Shown one piece after another: positions 16,026 through 23,729 of a stretch of 64,000 bases of DNA. Location of the stretch: contig JAJRQI010000053.1 of NCBI GenBank assembly GCA_024280335.1, positions 43,757-107,756 of the forward strand, written 5' to 3'. The position numbers were made by a program, and so were the translations under genes. Under the pieces are notes generated by a model. It searched no databases. It saw nothing but the letters and a program-made list of their open reading frames with translations, and was not told the DNA's origin. The first letter of the stretch is position 1; the number at the start of each line of letters is the position of its first letter. The DNA is from Deltaproteobacteria bacterium (GTDB lineage: Bacteria > Desulfobacterota > Desulfuromonadia > Desulfuromonadales > Geopsychrobacteraceae).

Positions 16026-17048
16026 CTAGTAATGCGCCAGAGGACAACGGGAACAGGTGGGCACAGCGGCATAGCGCCCCGTACTGTGGTTCTCTCTCAA
16101 TTGCCGGTAGGTTTCGCCCTGCCAGATTTCGGCGGCCGACTTGTCATGAATATTTCCCATGACCAGTTCCCGTGCCGAATCGATACAGCAGGGCGTCACG
16201 ACACCATCCGGGTGGACGAACATCCTTTGCCAGAGTTGCGGACAACAGTAGTTGTTCTGTTTTTCCTCTTGGGATACCACCGCCCGCTCCGGATTCGACT
16301 GGCCGCTATGATCCAGATAATCGACATAGGCCACAGCATCGACGATCGGGCCGAACAGACGCTTAAACTCTTCCCACTCCTGCTGATTCTCCTGCATCAG
16401 CACCATCGAAACCCGGGTAAACGGCTTGATCGACCCCAACTCTTCGCGCAGGTGCATGAAGTTCTTGATATTATTGAGCACCTGGTCATAACTGGCCCCG
16501 ACCCGGATACTTTCGTAGCGCTCTGGAACAGGCGAATCGAAGGAGAAGAAAAGCTTATCCAGTCCCGATTCGATCAGGGCTCGCGCGGTCTTTTCGTCGA
16601 GCAATGCCGCATTGGTGTTAAACATCACATCGAGCACGCCAGCCTGTTTGGCATAGCGGATCATCTCGACGATGTTCCTGTTCATCAGCGGTTCGCCGAG
16701 GTAGTTGTACTTGACCGAACACAGACCCTGGCTGACGCCCTCGTCGATCAAACGTTTATAACTGTCCAGATCAAAGGCCTTTACGCTCCAGAAATTCCCG
16801 GCTTCGACCATTTCGGTTCGGGGACACATGACGCATTTGAGGTTACAAGCCGAAGTCGCCTCAATATCGAGATGGATCGGAAAACCCTCCAGAATCTTCT
16901 GTTGCGGGTTCTTTTCCCACTTATAACGATAATCCCAGTATTCCGTAGGCAAACTCGATTCCCAACGCGCGACCCGGCTGTTGGCCTGCTGGTGAAAATT
17001 GTGATCGATCGGGGTATCGACATCGAAATCGGCACGAACATCAGACAT
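16026..17048 (-). CDS. radical SAM/SPASM domain protein
   Basis: A 340-aa radical SAM enzyme. The [4Fe-4S] motif CNLKCVMC is at residues 68-75 (Cx3Cx2C). The C-terminal SPASM-type region has Cys clusters (YCCPQLW, TPCCID and CSRCPL) for auxiliary clusters. I cannot assign the substrate. Its place between a CMP-sugar synthetase and ptmE, within one operon, points to modification of the sugar or a carrier-linked intermediate. Proteins of this class also occur in LPS and flagellar glycan clusters. The start is ATG 17048 with AAGG 7 nt upstream. Confidence 0.88.
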   Translation of the reverse strand: MSDVRADFDVDTPIDHNFHQQANSRVARWESSLPTEYWDYRYKWEKNPQQKILEGFPIHLDIEATSACNLKCVMCPRTEMVEAGNFWSVKAFDLDSYKRLIDEGVSQGLCSVKYNYLGEPLMNRNIVEMIRYAKQAGVLDVMFNTNAALLDEKTARALIESGLDKLFFSFDSPVPERYESIRVGASYDQVLNNIKNFMHLREELGSIKPFTRVSMVLMQENQQEWEEFKRLFGPIVDAVAYVDYLDHSGQSNPERAVVSQEEKQNNYCCPQLWQRMFVHPDGVVTPCCIDSARELVMGNIHDKSAAEIWQGETYRQLRENHSTGRYAAVPTCSRCPLAHY

Positions 17049-17076
17049 GATGACACCTTGTGGAAGAGGGATACTG

Positions 17077-17808
17077 TTATGCAACCTTCAGGGCCTGTTC
17101 CTGACGCTGCCTAAGCAGCTGTTCCGCCCGCTGGAAGTCTTCGAGGGTATCGATATCCAGCGCCGAATCACGATCGATCCGGTAACCGGCCATCGAGCGG
17201 AAGTCAAAAATCGCCTGCTGAGGGTCGCACTGGGCAAGATACCTGCAGCGGGAAACGACGACCGCCTGGCTGTGGGTGTAGAATGTCGGCAGATCCTGAC
17301 GACGCAACGGCTTGTCCGCCAGCGGGACCAATTCGGACAGGACGCCGTCGGCCTCCTGCTGATAGATAAAATAGGGATGATCCTCAACGGCACAGATCGT
17401 CAGCGCCGAGTCAGATTCCGAACGCCACAACAGATCGATCGTTGCGTCGATCTGGGCCACTGTTCGCAGCGGCGACGTCGGTGCCAGAACAGCGATAGCC
17501 GCCGGCCGGCAGTTCTCATTCTCCACCAGCCAGCGCATGGCGTGTTGCACAACACAGAGCGAAGTGGCGGTGTCGGTGGCAAACTCGGCCGGGCGCAAAA
17601 AGGGCACTTCCGCCCCGAAGCGGCGCGCGACTTCGGCGATCTTCGGATCGTCGGTAGAGACGATAACGCGATGAATGCTGCGCGACTGCAGGGCCGCGTT
17701 TATGGTATGGGCAATCAACGGCTGGCCTGCCAGCGGACGGATATTTTTACCCGGCACCCCCTTGGAACCACCACGAGCAGGAATAATTGCGACTACGTTT
17801 TGGGTCAT
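17077..17808 (-). CDS. legF: CMP-nonulosonic acid synthetase (NeuA/LegF-like)
   Basis: A 243-aa cytidylyltransferase. The N-terminal IIPARGGSKGVPGKN is the hallmark of CMP-sialic/legionaminic acid synthetases, and VLAPTSPLR follows near the middle. It would activate the nonulosonic acid with CTP for Maf transfer. I chose the start at 17808, behind AGGACAGG, which removes ten residues from the longer frame. LegF versus NeuA or PseF cannot be told by eye; the LegB/LegC context favours LegF. Confidence 0.85.
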   Translation of the reverse strand: MTQNVVAIIPARGGSKGVPGKNIRPLAGQPLIAHTINAALQSRSIHRVIVSTDDPKIAEVARRFGAEVPFLRPAEFATDTATSLCVVQHAMRWLVENENCRPAAIAVLAPTSPLRTVAQIDATIDLLWRSESDSALTICAVEDHPYFIYQQEADGVLSELVPLADKPLRRQDLPTFYTHSQAVVVSRCRYLAQCDPQQAIFDFRSMAGYRIDRDSALDIDTLEDFQRAEQLLRQRQEQALKVA

Positions 17809-17892
17809 TTTGCCTGTCCTCCCCATCCCTAGGGTCATTAAGCATCCAGCTATAGTCTATTCGACAAAAATGATTTTATTCTTAAGCTTTTT

Positions 17893-18855
17893 TTACGCGG
17901 TACCTGATTCCACAACCTTCTCCTCCAGTTCACGAACCCGCTGCGCAAGATTTACTCCAAAGCGGGTTCCGATTCTGAACTCAGGCTTTCTTTGCTGACC
18001 GGGCTCATCGACATATTCCACCTTCTGCAGCACCAGGGTTGAATCGGCCGTTTTGATCCGCACCCCCTGATCAGGTTCAATCCCGACCACGACACCTGCA
18101 GTCGCCTCATATTGTGGCCAGTCCGGGTCATAGCTTGCGCGCCAGAGAATAATTTCCCGTTCGCCCAAAAAACTCCTCGCACCGGGGCCGGGAGCCGAGA
18201 TCCCTCTGATTTTATTATAGATTTTGCGGCTCGGAGTATTCCAGTCTATCCATTCGTCTCCGGGGCCGCGTTGCGGAAAATAACTTCCCGGCAGATGCGA
18301 CTGCTTACGCCGTTCATAATTTCCGCAGGCCAGGAGTTCGACCGTATCGACCACCAGGCGGGGGAACTGCGGCACGACGCGATCAAGCAGCGAACGGTAA
18401 TCGTCCTCCCAATAGACCGGCAGGGTACGCTGCAGGATGATATCTCCCGTGTCGATGCCTTGATCGACAAAATGGGACGTCAGTCCGATCTCCTGCTCCC
18501 CGTTGATCAGGGTCCAGTTCAACACACTGCGACCGCGATACCAGGGGAGTTTCCCGGCATGGAAATTAACGAAACCGCGGGGCGCCGTATCCAGAATCGG
18601 CTGCCGCAGGATCTGGTCGTAGGAGACCGACAAATTGAGGTCCGGTTGTAAGGAGCGGACCAGATCCAAAAAATCGGGGGCGTTGCAACGCGGCGGCTGA
18701 TAAACGGGCAAGCCGAGCTCTGCGGCCGCCTGAGAGAGTTCGTCATCCGTGGGTTTGACCCGCAGAACCACGCCGGCAATCTCCCGCCCCGCGGCAACAA
18801 GCTGGCGCAGGGCCGCCGCCCCCCAGGAGGCATCGCCAAAGTACAAGATTTTCAA
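17893..18855 (-). CDS. sugar N-formyltransferase (methionyl-tRNA formyltransferase fold)
   Basis: A 320-aa formyltransferase. The catalytic residues are visible: N97 and H99 in VNFHAGKLPWYRG, and the Asp in DQGIDTGD (about D135). A C-terminal beta-rich domain follows, as in methionyl-tRNA formyltransferase and sugar formyltransferases such as VioF, WbtJ and ArnA. It uses N10-formyl-tetrahydrofolate to formylate an amino sugar. The operon has no LegH-type acetyltransferase, so this enzyme may cap the C7 amino group with formyl instead. Its start overlaps the neuC stop by 4 nt. Confidence 0.85.
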   Translation of the reverse strand: MKILYFGDASWGAAALRQLVAAGREIAGVVLRVKPTDDELSQAAAELGLPVYQPPRCNAPDFLDLVRSLQPDLNLSVSYDQILRQPILDTAPRGFVNFHAGKLPWYRGRSVLNWTLINGEQEIGLTSHFVDQGIDTGDIILQRTLPVYWEDDYRSLLDRVVPQFPRLVVDTVELLACGNYERRKQSHLPGSYFPQRGPGDEWIDWNTPSRKIYNKIRGISAPGPGARSFLGEREIILWRASYDPDWPQYEATAGVVVGIEPDQGVRIKTADSTLVLQKVEYVDEPGQQRKPEFRIGTRFGVNLAQRVRELEEKVVESGTA

Positions 18856-20027
18856 ACCGACTCTCCGTTCAGGGGTAGATCGTGAAAAGACTTGAGGATC
18901 AGACCGGAGCCGAGCTCAACACTCCTCAATGTTCCGACGATGATTTCTGCGGCCTGCCCGCAGCCGTAAGGATTCACCACCCCCTGCAGTCCGTCGCGAA
19001 ATGCGGGATCGAGCGCCTGCCCAATTCCGGCGAGTATCGCAGCGGCCTGGTTGCCGGTATCGATCAGGTTCTTACCCCGCACCCTGCCCTGCTGCCGGAT
19101 GCCGACATTGACCACCGGCAAACCAAATGACGCGGCCTCGATAATCCCGCTGGAGGAATTACCCACCATGGCCGCCACAAGCTTCATCACACTGAAATAG
19201 GCCTGGGTTCCTAGGTTATCAACCATGGCCGCCTGCGGGCAGCGCCGCACAAAGTCCTGGACTTTCAGGTTCAGCAGGCGCCCTGCAGTATCGGCGTTGC
19301 CCAGGGTAAAGAGCAGCGGACGCCCGGTCTGCTCCAGCGCCGCAAGTAGGGCATCGACCTGTGCTTCGGCCTGGGAATATTCGAGGGTCACCGGATGGTA
19401 GGTGACCAGCAAGGTCTCCGCGGTCGGCAGCACACCAAACCGCTCGGCGATCTGTTCGGCGCTCAACAGGGGGAGTTGCTGCAGATTATCCAGACTGGGG
19501 GCTCCGCAGCAGGTCACGCGCCAGGGCTCTTCTCCCAGCTGGATCACCCGCGTCCGATACTCCGTTGTTGTGACAAAGTGCAGATGGCTGAGCTTGGTCA
19601 ACGAGTGCCTGAGGCTCTCATCTATCGCGCCCCTGGTCAGTTCCCCCCCGTGGATATGGGCGACGGGAAGATTGAACGGCAAAGCGGCCAGAGCAGCCGC
19701 ATGCATCTCGAAGCGATCGCCGAGAACCATCAGCAGATCGGGACAGGACCGCGCGAAGGCGCGGCCGAAGCCCTGCACCCCGAGTCCGGTCGACAGCGCC
19801 ACCCCGGCAGGGGAGTCGGAAGAGAGCAGACAGTCGACGCGCTCGGCAATATGATATCCGTCTTCTTCGATCGCCCTGAGGGTCATTCCGAACTCCGGGC
19901 TGAGATGCATCCCGGTAACAAGGAGCGACAGATCAAAATCGTCCGCTGCCTCCAGCAACCGCAGCAGCGGCAGGTAGATGCCGTAATCAGCGCGCCCCGA
20001 GGTGACAACCGCAATTCTCTTCTTCAT
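18852..20027 (-). CDS. legG: hydrolysing UDP-GlcNAc 2-epimerase family (NeuC/LegG)
   Basis: A 391-aa epimerase/hydrolase. The segment LGDRFEMHAAALAALPFNLPVAHIHGGE marks the WecB/NeuC family (quoted in parts: GDRFEM near residue 93, HIHGGE near 114). NeuC/LegG epimerises C2 and releases the nucleotide to give a free mannose-configured sugar for the synthase. It is flanked by the synthase (start overlaps its stop) and the formyltransferase. LegG rather than sialic NeuC is inferred from legB/legC downstream. Confidence 0.9.
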   Translation of the reverse strand: MKKRIAVVTSGRADYGIYLPLLRLLEAADDFDLSLLVTGMHLSPEFGMTLRAIEEDGYHIAERVDCLLSSDSPAGVALSTGLGVQGFGRAFARSCPDLLMVLGDRFEMHAAALAALPFNLPVAHIHGGELTRGAIDESLRHSLTKLSHLHFVTTTEYRTRVIQLGEEPWRVTCCGAPSLDNLQQLPLLSAEQIAERFGVLPTAETLLVTYHPVTLEYSQAEAQVDALLAALEQTGRPLLFTLGNADTAGRLLNLKVQDFVRRCPQAAMVDNLGTQAYFSVMKLVAAMVGNSSSGIIEAASFGLPVVNVGIRQQGRVRGKNLIDTGNQAAAILAGIGQALDPAFRDGLQGVVNPYGCGQAAEIIVGTLRSVELGSGLILKSFHDLPLNGESV

Positions 20028-21064
20028 AACAGGTCCTCAAGCAGAATCAGCTGATCCAATGCAATCTTCACCCGCGCCTTCCTGCCGACAAGCTGGGGCA
20101 GAAAGGACGGCACCAGGCCGGTTCCGGGCCGTTTAACGCTGACCATCTGCAAATCAATAACCTCGCCGGGCCGAATGTCGCGCGCAGCAACCAGGCTTTT
20201 GCGCGCAACCTCGGCGGTATTCAGTTCACTGGCGGTCGGCCGCTTGCGTCCGTCGCCCAGCGCAGCCTCCACGTTGCGGATGCCCCCGACCAGATGCGCC
20301 AGTTCATCGGGCTCCAGTGAGGCCTGATGGTCCGGTCCCGGGAGCTGCCGATTGAGAGTGAAATGCTTCTCTATCACACAGGCGCCAAGCGCCGCGGCGG
20401 CAAAGGCGATCTCATTTTGCGGCACATGGTCCGAGTAACCGACCGGGACGCAAAAGGCCTGGCGCATGGTCTGCATCGCACGGAGGTTGATGTCGACAGC
20501 TGCGGCCGGATAATTGCTGACACAGTGCAGAAGCACAACCGCAGGGTCGCCGGCGCCCTGAATTGTCTGTAGCGCAACCTCAACCTCGGCGAGGTTCGAC
20601 ATCCCTGTGGAGAGGATCAGCGGCTTGCCCTTGCGGGCCAAGTGGGCCAGAAAAGGCAGGTTGGTGATCTCTCCCGAAGGGATCTTGAAGGCTGGCATGC
20701 CGAGTTCTTCGAGAAAATCCGCCGTCGATTCATCGAAGGGCGAGGAGAGGAACAGAATCTGCTGCTGCCGGGAGTATTCCAGCAATTCCCGGTGGGCATC
20801 CCGGCTCAACTCCAGGGCCTTGATCATCGCAAGCTGTGATTGCGCGGCGGCGGTCGTGCGCATCTGGTACTCCGCCTTGGGAGCCGAGGCGGATACCAGC
20901 TTCTCCGCGCTGAAGGTTTGAAATTTTACCGCATCGGCCCCGGCCTGTTTTGCCGCCGCGATCAGTTGCCTGGCCAGTGCCAGGTCACCGTTATGATTCA
21001 CCCCGGCCTCGGCGATGATAAAGCAGGGCACACCCTCACCAACGCAATAACCATCGATCTCCAT
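20024..21064 (-). CDS. legI: nonulosonic acid synthase, NeuB/LegI type
   Basis: A 346-aa protein with a TIM-barrel NeuB domain (IIAEAGVNHNGDLALA near residue 20, DAVKFQTF, FKIPSGEI, STGMS) and a C-terminal SAF/antifreeze-like domain (RKSLVAARDIRPGEVI). It condenses the free sugar with phosphoenolpyruvate to form the nine-carbon acid. The start is ATG 21064 behind GGGGAGG, not the upstream ATG. This copy is coupled to legG, so it is the more likely legionaminic synthase of the two in the operon. Confidence 0.92.
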   Translation of the reverse strand: MEIDGYCVGEGVPCFIIAEAGVNHNGDLALARQLIAAAKQAGADAVKFQTFSAEKLVSASAPKAEYQMRTTAAAQSQLAMIKALELSRDAHRELLEYSRQQQILFLSSPFDESTADFLEELGMPAFKIPSGEITNLPFLAHLARKGKPLILSTGMSNLAEVEVALQTIQGAGDPAVVLLHCVSNYPAAAVDINLRAMQTMRQAFCVPVGYSDHVPQNEIAFAAAALGACVIEKHFTLNRQLPGPDHQASLEPDELAHLVGGIRNVEAALGDGRKRPTASELNTAEVARKSLVAARDIRPGEVIDLQMVSVKRPGTGLVPSFLPQLVGRKARVKIALDQLILLEDLL

Positions 21065-21088
21065 CTTCGCCCTCCCCGCCATAGTCGG

Positions 21089-21835
21089 TCAAACCTCGGC
21101 TTTCAGCTTGATCGGGATCCCAGCCTTCTGCATAACGCCCGTATTGATCAGCACCAGATCCTCACGCCTGCGACAGAGGGCAAGGATCTCCTGCAGCGCA
21201 AAGACCTCTCCCGGGCGATAGAGTTCGGCGAAGATTTTTTCGACTAGTTCGAAATCTTCCGGCGTATCGACGGTCAGTCGCAACTCGGGCCAACAGACCG
21301 CGGGATCGGTGATCTGCAGCGTGCCCCAATTAAAAAGACCGGTCTGGGTAAAGTAGCCACCCCAGACTTCCGTATCTTTTTCAGCCTTTATTTCACAGGC
21401 CTTGACCAGGGCCGCATAGTCAATGGCATAGGAGAAGACCCCCCAGGGGAGCCCTTCGGTGTTGGTGAAGTCGTGTTTCTGCTGCCGATGAAATGCGACC
21501 AGTCGGTCGATATAGACCGGATCGACAAAAGGATTGTCCGCCGTGCAACTGATCAGGGTCTCAACCCCGAACTCTTCGGCGGCCATCTTCATTCTAAGCA
21601 GAACATCGTCGGGGTCGCCGCGAAAGGATTTCACCCCTTCGCACGCGGCAAGTTCGACCAGCGGATCATCCTGCTCAAAAGGCGAGGTGATGATGATGAT
21701 CTCATCCGAACTCTGCGCCAGCTTCAGGCGGTCGAGCATATGGGCCAGCATCGGCCGGCCGACAAGCGGCTTTAAAACTTTCTTCGGCAGACGGGTCGAC
21801 TTAAGCCGGGCGGTTATCAGGATTGCGGTTTTCAT
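21089..21835 (-). CDS. cytidylyltransferase family protein (SpsF-like)
   Basis: A 248-aa nucleotidyltransferase beginning ILITARLKSTRLPKKVL, the pattern of the SpsF/KdsB-related cytidylyltransferase group. It has DNPFVDP at about residue 100 and a C-terminal DTPEDFELVE. It overlaps the end of the first NeuB-like gene (4 nt), so the two form a pair, as spsE-spsF do in Bacillus subtilis. It probably activates the acid made by that synthase. The sugar is unknown, and it is distinct from the LegF-like enzyme at 17077-17808. Confidence 0.82.
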   Translation of the reverse strand: MKTAILITARLKSTRLPKKVLKPLVGRPMLAHMLDRLKLAQSSDEIIIITSPFEQDDPLVELAACEGVKSFRGDPDDVLLRMKMAAEEFGVETLISCTADNPFVDPVYIDRLVAFHRQQKHDFTNTEGLPWGVFSYAIDYAALVKACEIKAEKDTEVWGGYFTQTGLFNWGTLQITDPAVCWPELRLTVDTPEDFELVEKIFAELYRPGEVFALQEILALCRRREDLVLINTGVMQKAGIPIKLKAEV

Positions 21836-22836
21836 TGCACATCGTCCTCCGACAGCAGGTCAAAAGCAGAGATGTCACGTCGGGCGACCTTGTCGATCAA
21901 ACGGTCGGCCCGGTCGGGGGGCAGCCCCAGTTCGGTGGCGCGGGTAAAAACAATATCGGTTTCGCGTATCAGGGTTCCCGCACTCAGATCGCGCGCGGCC
22001 ACCAGGCTTTTTTTCGAATACTGCCGATACTTCATCTCTTCGGCCGAGAAAGAACGCGGCACCGCCGAGCCCCTGGCGGCTTCGATTTCGCGCACCATAG
22101 CGACAAAGCGAGAAAATTCGTCCGGATTGAGTGCCGCCTGAAAATCGACCCCTTTTTGCGAACGATCGTGGGTGATATGTTTCTCCAGAATATCGACCCC
22201 CATCCCGACTGCGGCTGCGGGCAACCAGAAGGCCCCGTCCATCTCGCCACCGGTATGGTCCTGATAGCCGATCGGCACCTGAAACAGATCACGCAACTGC
22301 ATCATATAGTCGAGGTGGATGGCATCGGTGGGGGTGGGAAAATTCTGATAGCCGTACATCATCCAGATCTCAGAGACCGAGGTCTCTCGAATCCACTGCA
22401 GGGCAGTCTGAATCTCCTCAAGGGTCGAAGCTCCGACACTCAGATCGATCCGCTTGCCGGTGGCCGCGACATGCTTGATCAGATAGGGGTTCGATAGGTC
22501 CGAAGAATGCAGCTTGTACGCATCGACCTTGATCGATTCACAGAAATCAACAATTCCCCGTTCGGAGACACAGGCGATAATTTCCATCTGCGGATAGTCG
22601 CTACGAACCAAGGCCGCCAATTCAGCCCACTGTTCTCTACCCAGTTCGATCCTCTGCAGTAGAGCAAGATCGGGATGGTCGGGAACAACCATATCCTTTG
22701 CCTGCCAGATCTGGAATTGAACGGCATCGGCTCCGGCCGCCGCAGCGACATTGATGATTTTTTGCGCCAACGTCTGCTCCCCTTCGTGGGAACAGGCCAT
22801 TTCCGCGATGATATAGGTTCTGGATTGCTTCTGCAT
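21832..22836 (-). CDS. second NeuB-family nonulosonic acid synthase
   Basis: A 334-aa NeuB-domain protein (TYIIAEMACSHEGEQTL, DAVQFQIWQ, YKLHSSDLSNPYLIK) with a C-terminal SAF domain (YSKKSLVAARDLSAGTLI). It differs clearly from the LegI copy in the same operon, for example SHEGEQ in place of NHNGDL at the active-site entrance. It is the first gene behind a sigma-54 promoter. The GTG at 22845 overlaps the AAGGTG Shine-Dalgarno, so ATG 22836 is the start. The product acid cannot be named from sequence. Confidence 0.87.
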   Translation of the reverse strand: MQKQSRTYIIAEMACSHEGEQTLAQKIINVAAAAGADAVQFQIWQAKDMVVPDHPDLALLQRIELGREQWAELAALVRSDYPQMEIIACVSERGIVDFCESIKVDAYKLHSSDLSNPYLIKHVAATGKRIDLSVGASTLEEIQTALQWIRETSVSEIWMMYGYQNFPTPTDAIHLDYMMQLRDLFQVPIGYQDHTGGEMDGAFWLPAAAVGMGVDILEKHITHDRSQKGVDFQAALNPDEFSRFVAMVREIEAARGSAVPRSFSAEEMKYRQYSKKSLVAARDLSAGTLIRETDIVFTRATELGLPPDRADRLIDKVARRDISAFDLLSEDDVQ

Positions 22837-22871
22837 ATAATTCACCTTATTGAAATTAGAATCGTACTATA

Positions 22872-22888
22872 TGCAAAAAAAAAGCCAA
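22872..22888 (-). promoter_or_regulatory. sigma-54 promoter of the nonulosonic acid operon, with poly-T spacer
   Basis: Minus strand: TTGGC, nine T residues, then GCA (22888-22872). The -24 GG and -12 GC are separated by exactly 10 nt, as RpoN requires, and the element ends about 36 nt before the ATG. The spacer is almost wholly a T-tract. Confidence 0.65.
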
Positions 22889-23021
22889 CCCGCAATTGCT
22901 TATGCAGACTGACTTTTCCTCAACTTCGTGCAGACAAACTGTCAAAAACTTGGCTTAAACCTTCGGCAATGGGGTCTTTTTAGCTCGATGACTAATCAGC
23001 AAGAATAAGTGTCAACATTTA

Positions 23022-23066
23022 CGTTGATTTTGTAATGATAGTTTGAAATAATCAACGAATCATTAC
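23022..23066 (+). promoter_or_regulatory. abiE promoter with interleaved palindromic operators
   Basis: Plus strand: TTGATT (23024-23029), 17 nt, AATAAT (23047-23052). Two inverted repeats overlap it in interleaved order: CGTTGATT (23022-23029) with AATCAACG (23050-23057), and GTAATGAT (23032-23039) with ATCATTAC (23059-23066). They cover -35, spacer and -10, where an AbiEi repressor would be expected to bind. Confidence 0.65.
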
Positions 23067-23084
23067 TTTTTTGTAGGGGAACCT

Positions 23085-23729
23085 GTGCAATCGATCGATA
23101 CTCAACTTCAAGCATTCTCGGGAATTCCTATTACCCACGGGACCCTTCTTTCCATCCTGGGGAAATACAAAACCCCGAACAATAAAATATCCCGCTGGCG
23201 GTCCGCCGGGATATTGATCCCGTTAAAAAAGGGGCTCTACCTGGTTTCCCCGGAATTTTCCGGACTATCCTGCCCGTTGCCGCTGATCGCCAACGTCCTT
23301 TATGGGCCGTCATACGTGTCTCTGGACTATGCACTGGGCCAACATGGGCTGATTCCTGAGAAAGTTTTTGAAATAACCTCCGTGACCACCCATCGCTCAA
23401 AAAGATTTGAAAACCCTTTGGGGACCTTTACCTACACGCGTATCCCTGCTGAACTTTTTTCAGTTGGAGTGAACAGAGTCATGGCAACGGACAAAACGAG
23501 CTATCTGTTAGCCTCCCCGACCAAAGCGCTGTGTGACAAACTGCTGCTGACCCGCAACTTACGTATTTATTCATCGCGATCTTTTCTCGATTTTATAAGC
23601 AACGACCTGCGTATCGACGAATCTGAACTGAGCATGTTGGAGTTAGCGACCATAGAAGCCTGCATGGCAACTAACCATAAGTACAGGCCGTTGAACTATC
23701 TGTTCAAGCTGGTTAAGGAGTTGACATGA
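23085..23729 (+). CDS. abiEi: AbiEi-family antitoxin
   Basis: A 214-aa protein: an N-terminal winged-helix region (about residues 15-50, ISRWRSAGILIPLKKGLYLV) followed by the AbiEi antitoxin domain (YVSLDYALGQHGLIPE). AbiEi represses its own promoter and neutralises AbiEii without forming a stable complex (type IV system). It starts at GTG with AGGGGA 5 nt upstream. It is divergent from the sugar operon and overlaps the toxin gene (ATGA). Both genes are on the opposite strand to the flagellar genes around them, which suggests insertion. Confidence 0.88.
   Translation: MQSIDTQLQAFSGIPITHGTLLSILGKYKTPNNKISRWRSAGILIPLKKGLYLVSPEFSGLSCPLPLIANVLYGPSYVSLDYALGQHGLIPEKVFEITSVTTHRSKRFENPLGTFTYTRIPAELFSVGVNRVMATDKTSYLLASPTKALCDKLLLTRNLRIYSSRSFLDFISNDLRIDESELSMLELATIEACMATNHKYRPLNYLFKLVKELT

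Noticed and set aside
16020..17114. 364-aa plus-strand reading frame opposite the radical SAM gene
   Set aside because: Antisense shadow; the minus-strand frame has clear catalytic motifs and operon overlap.
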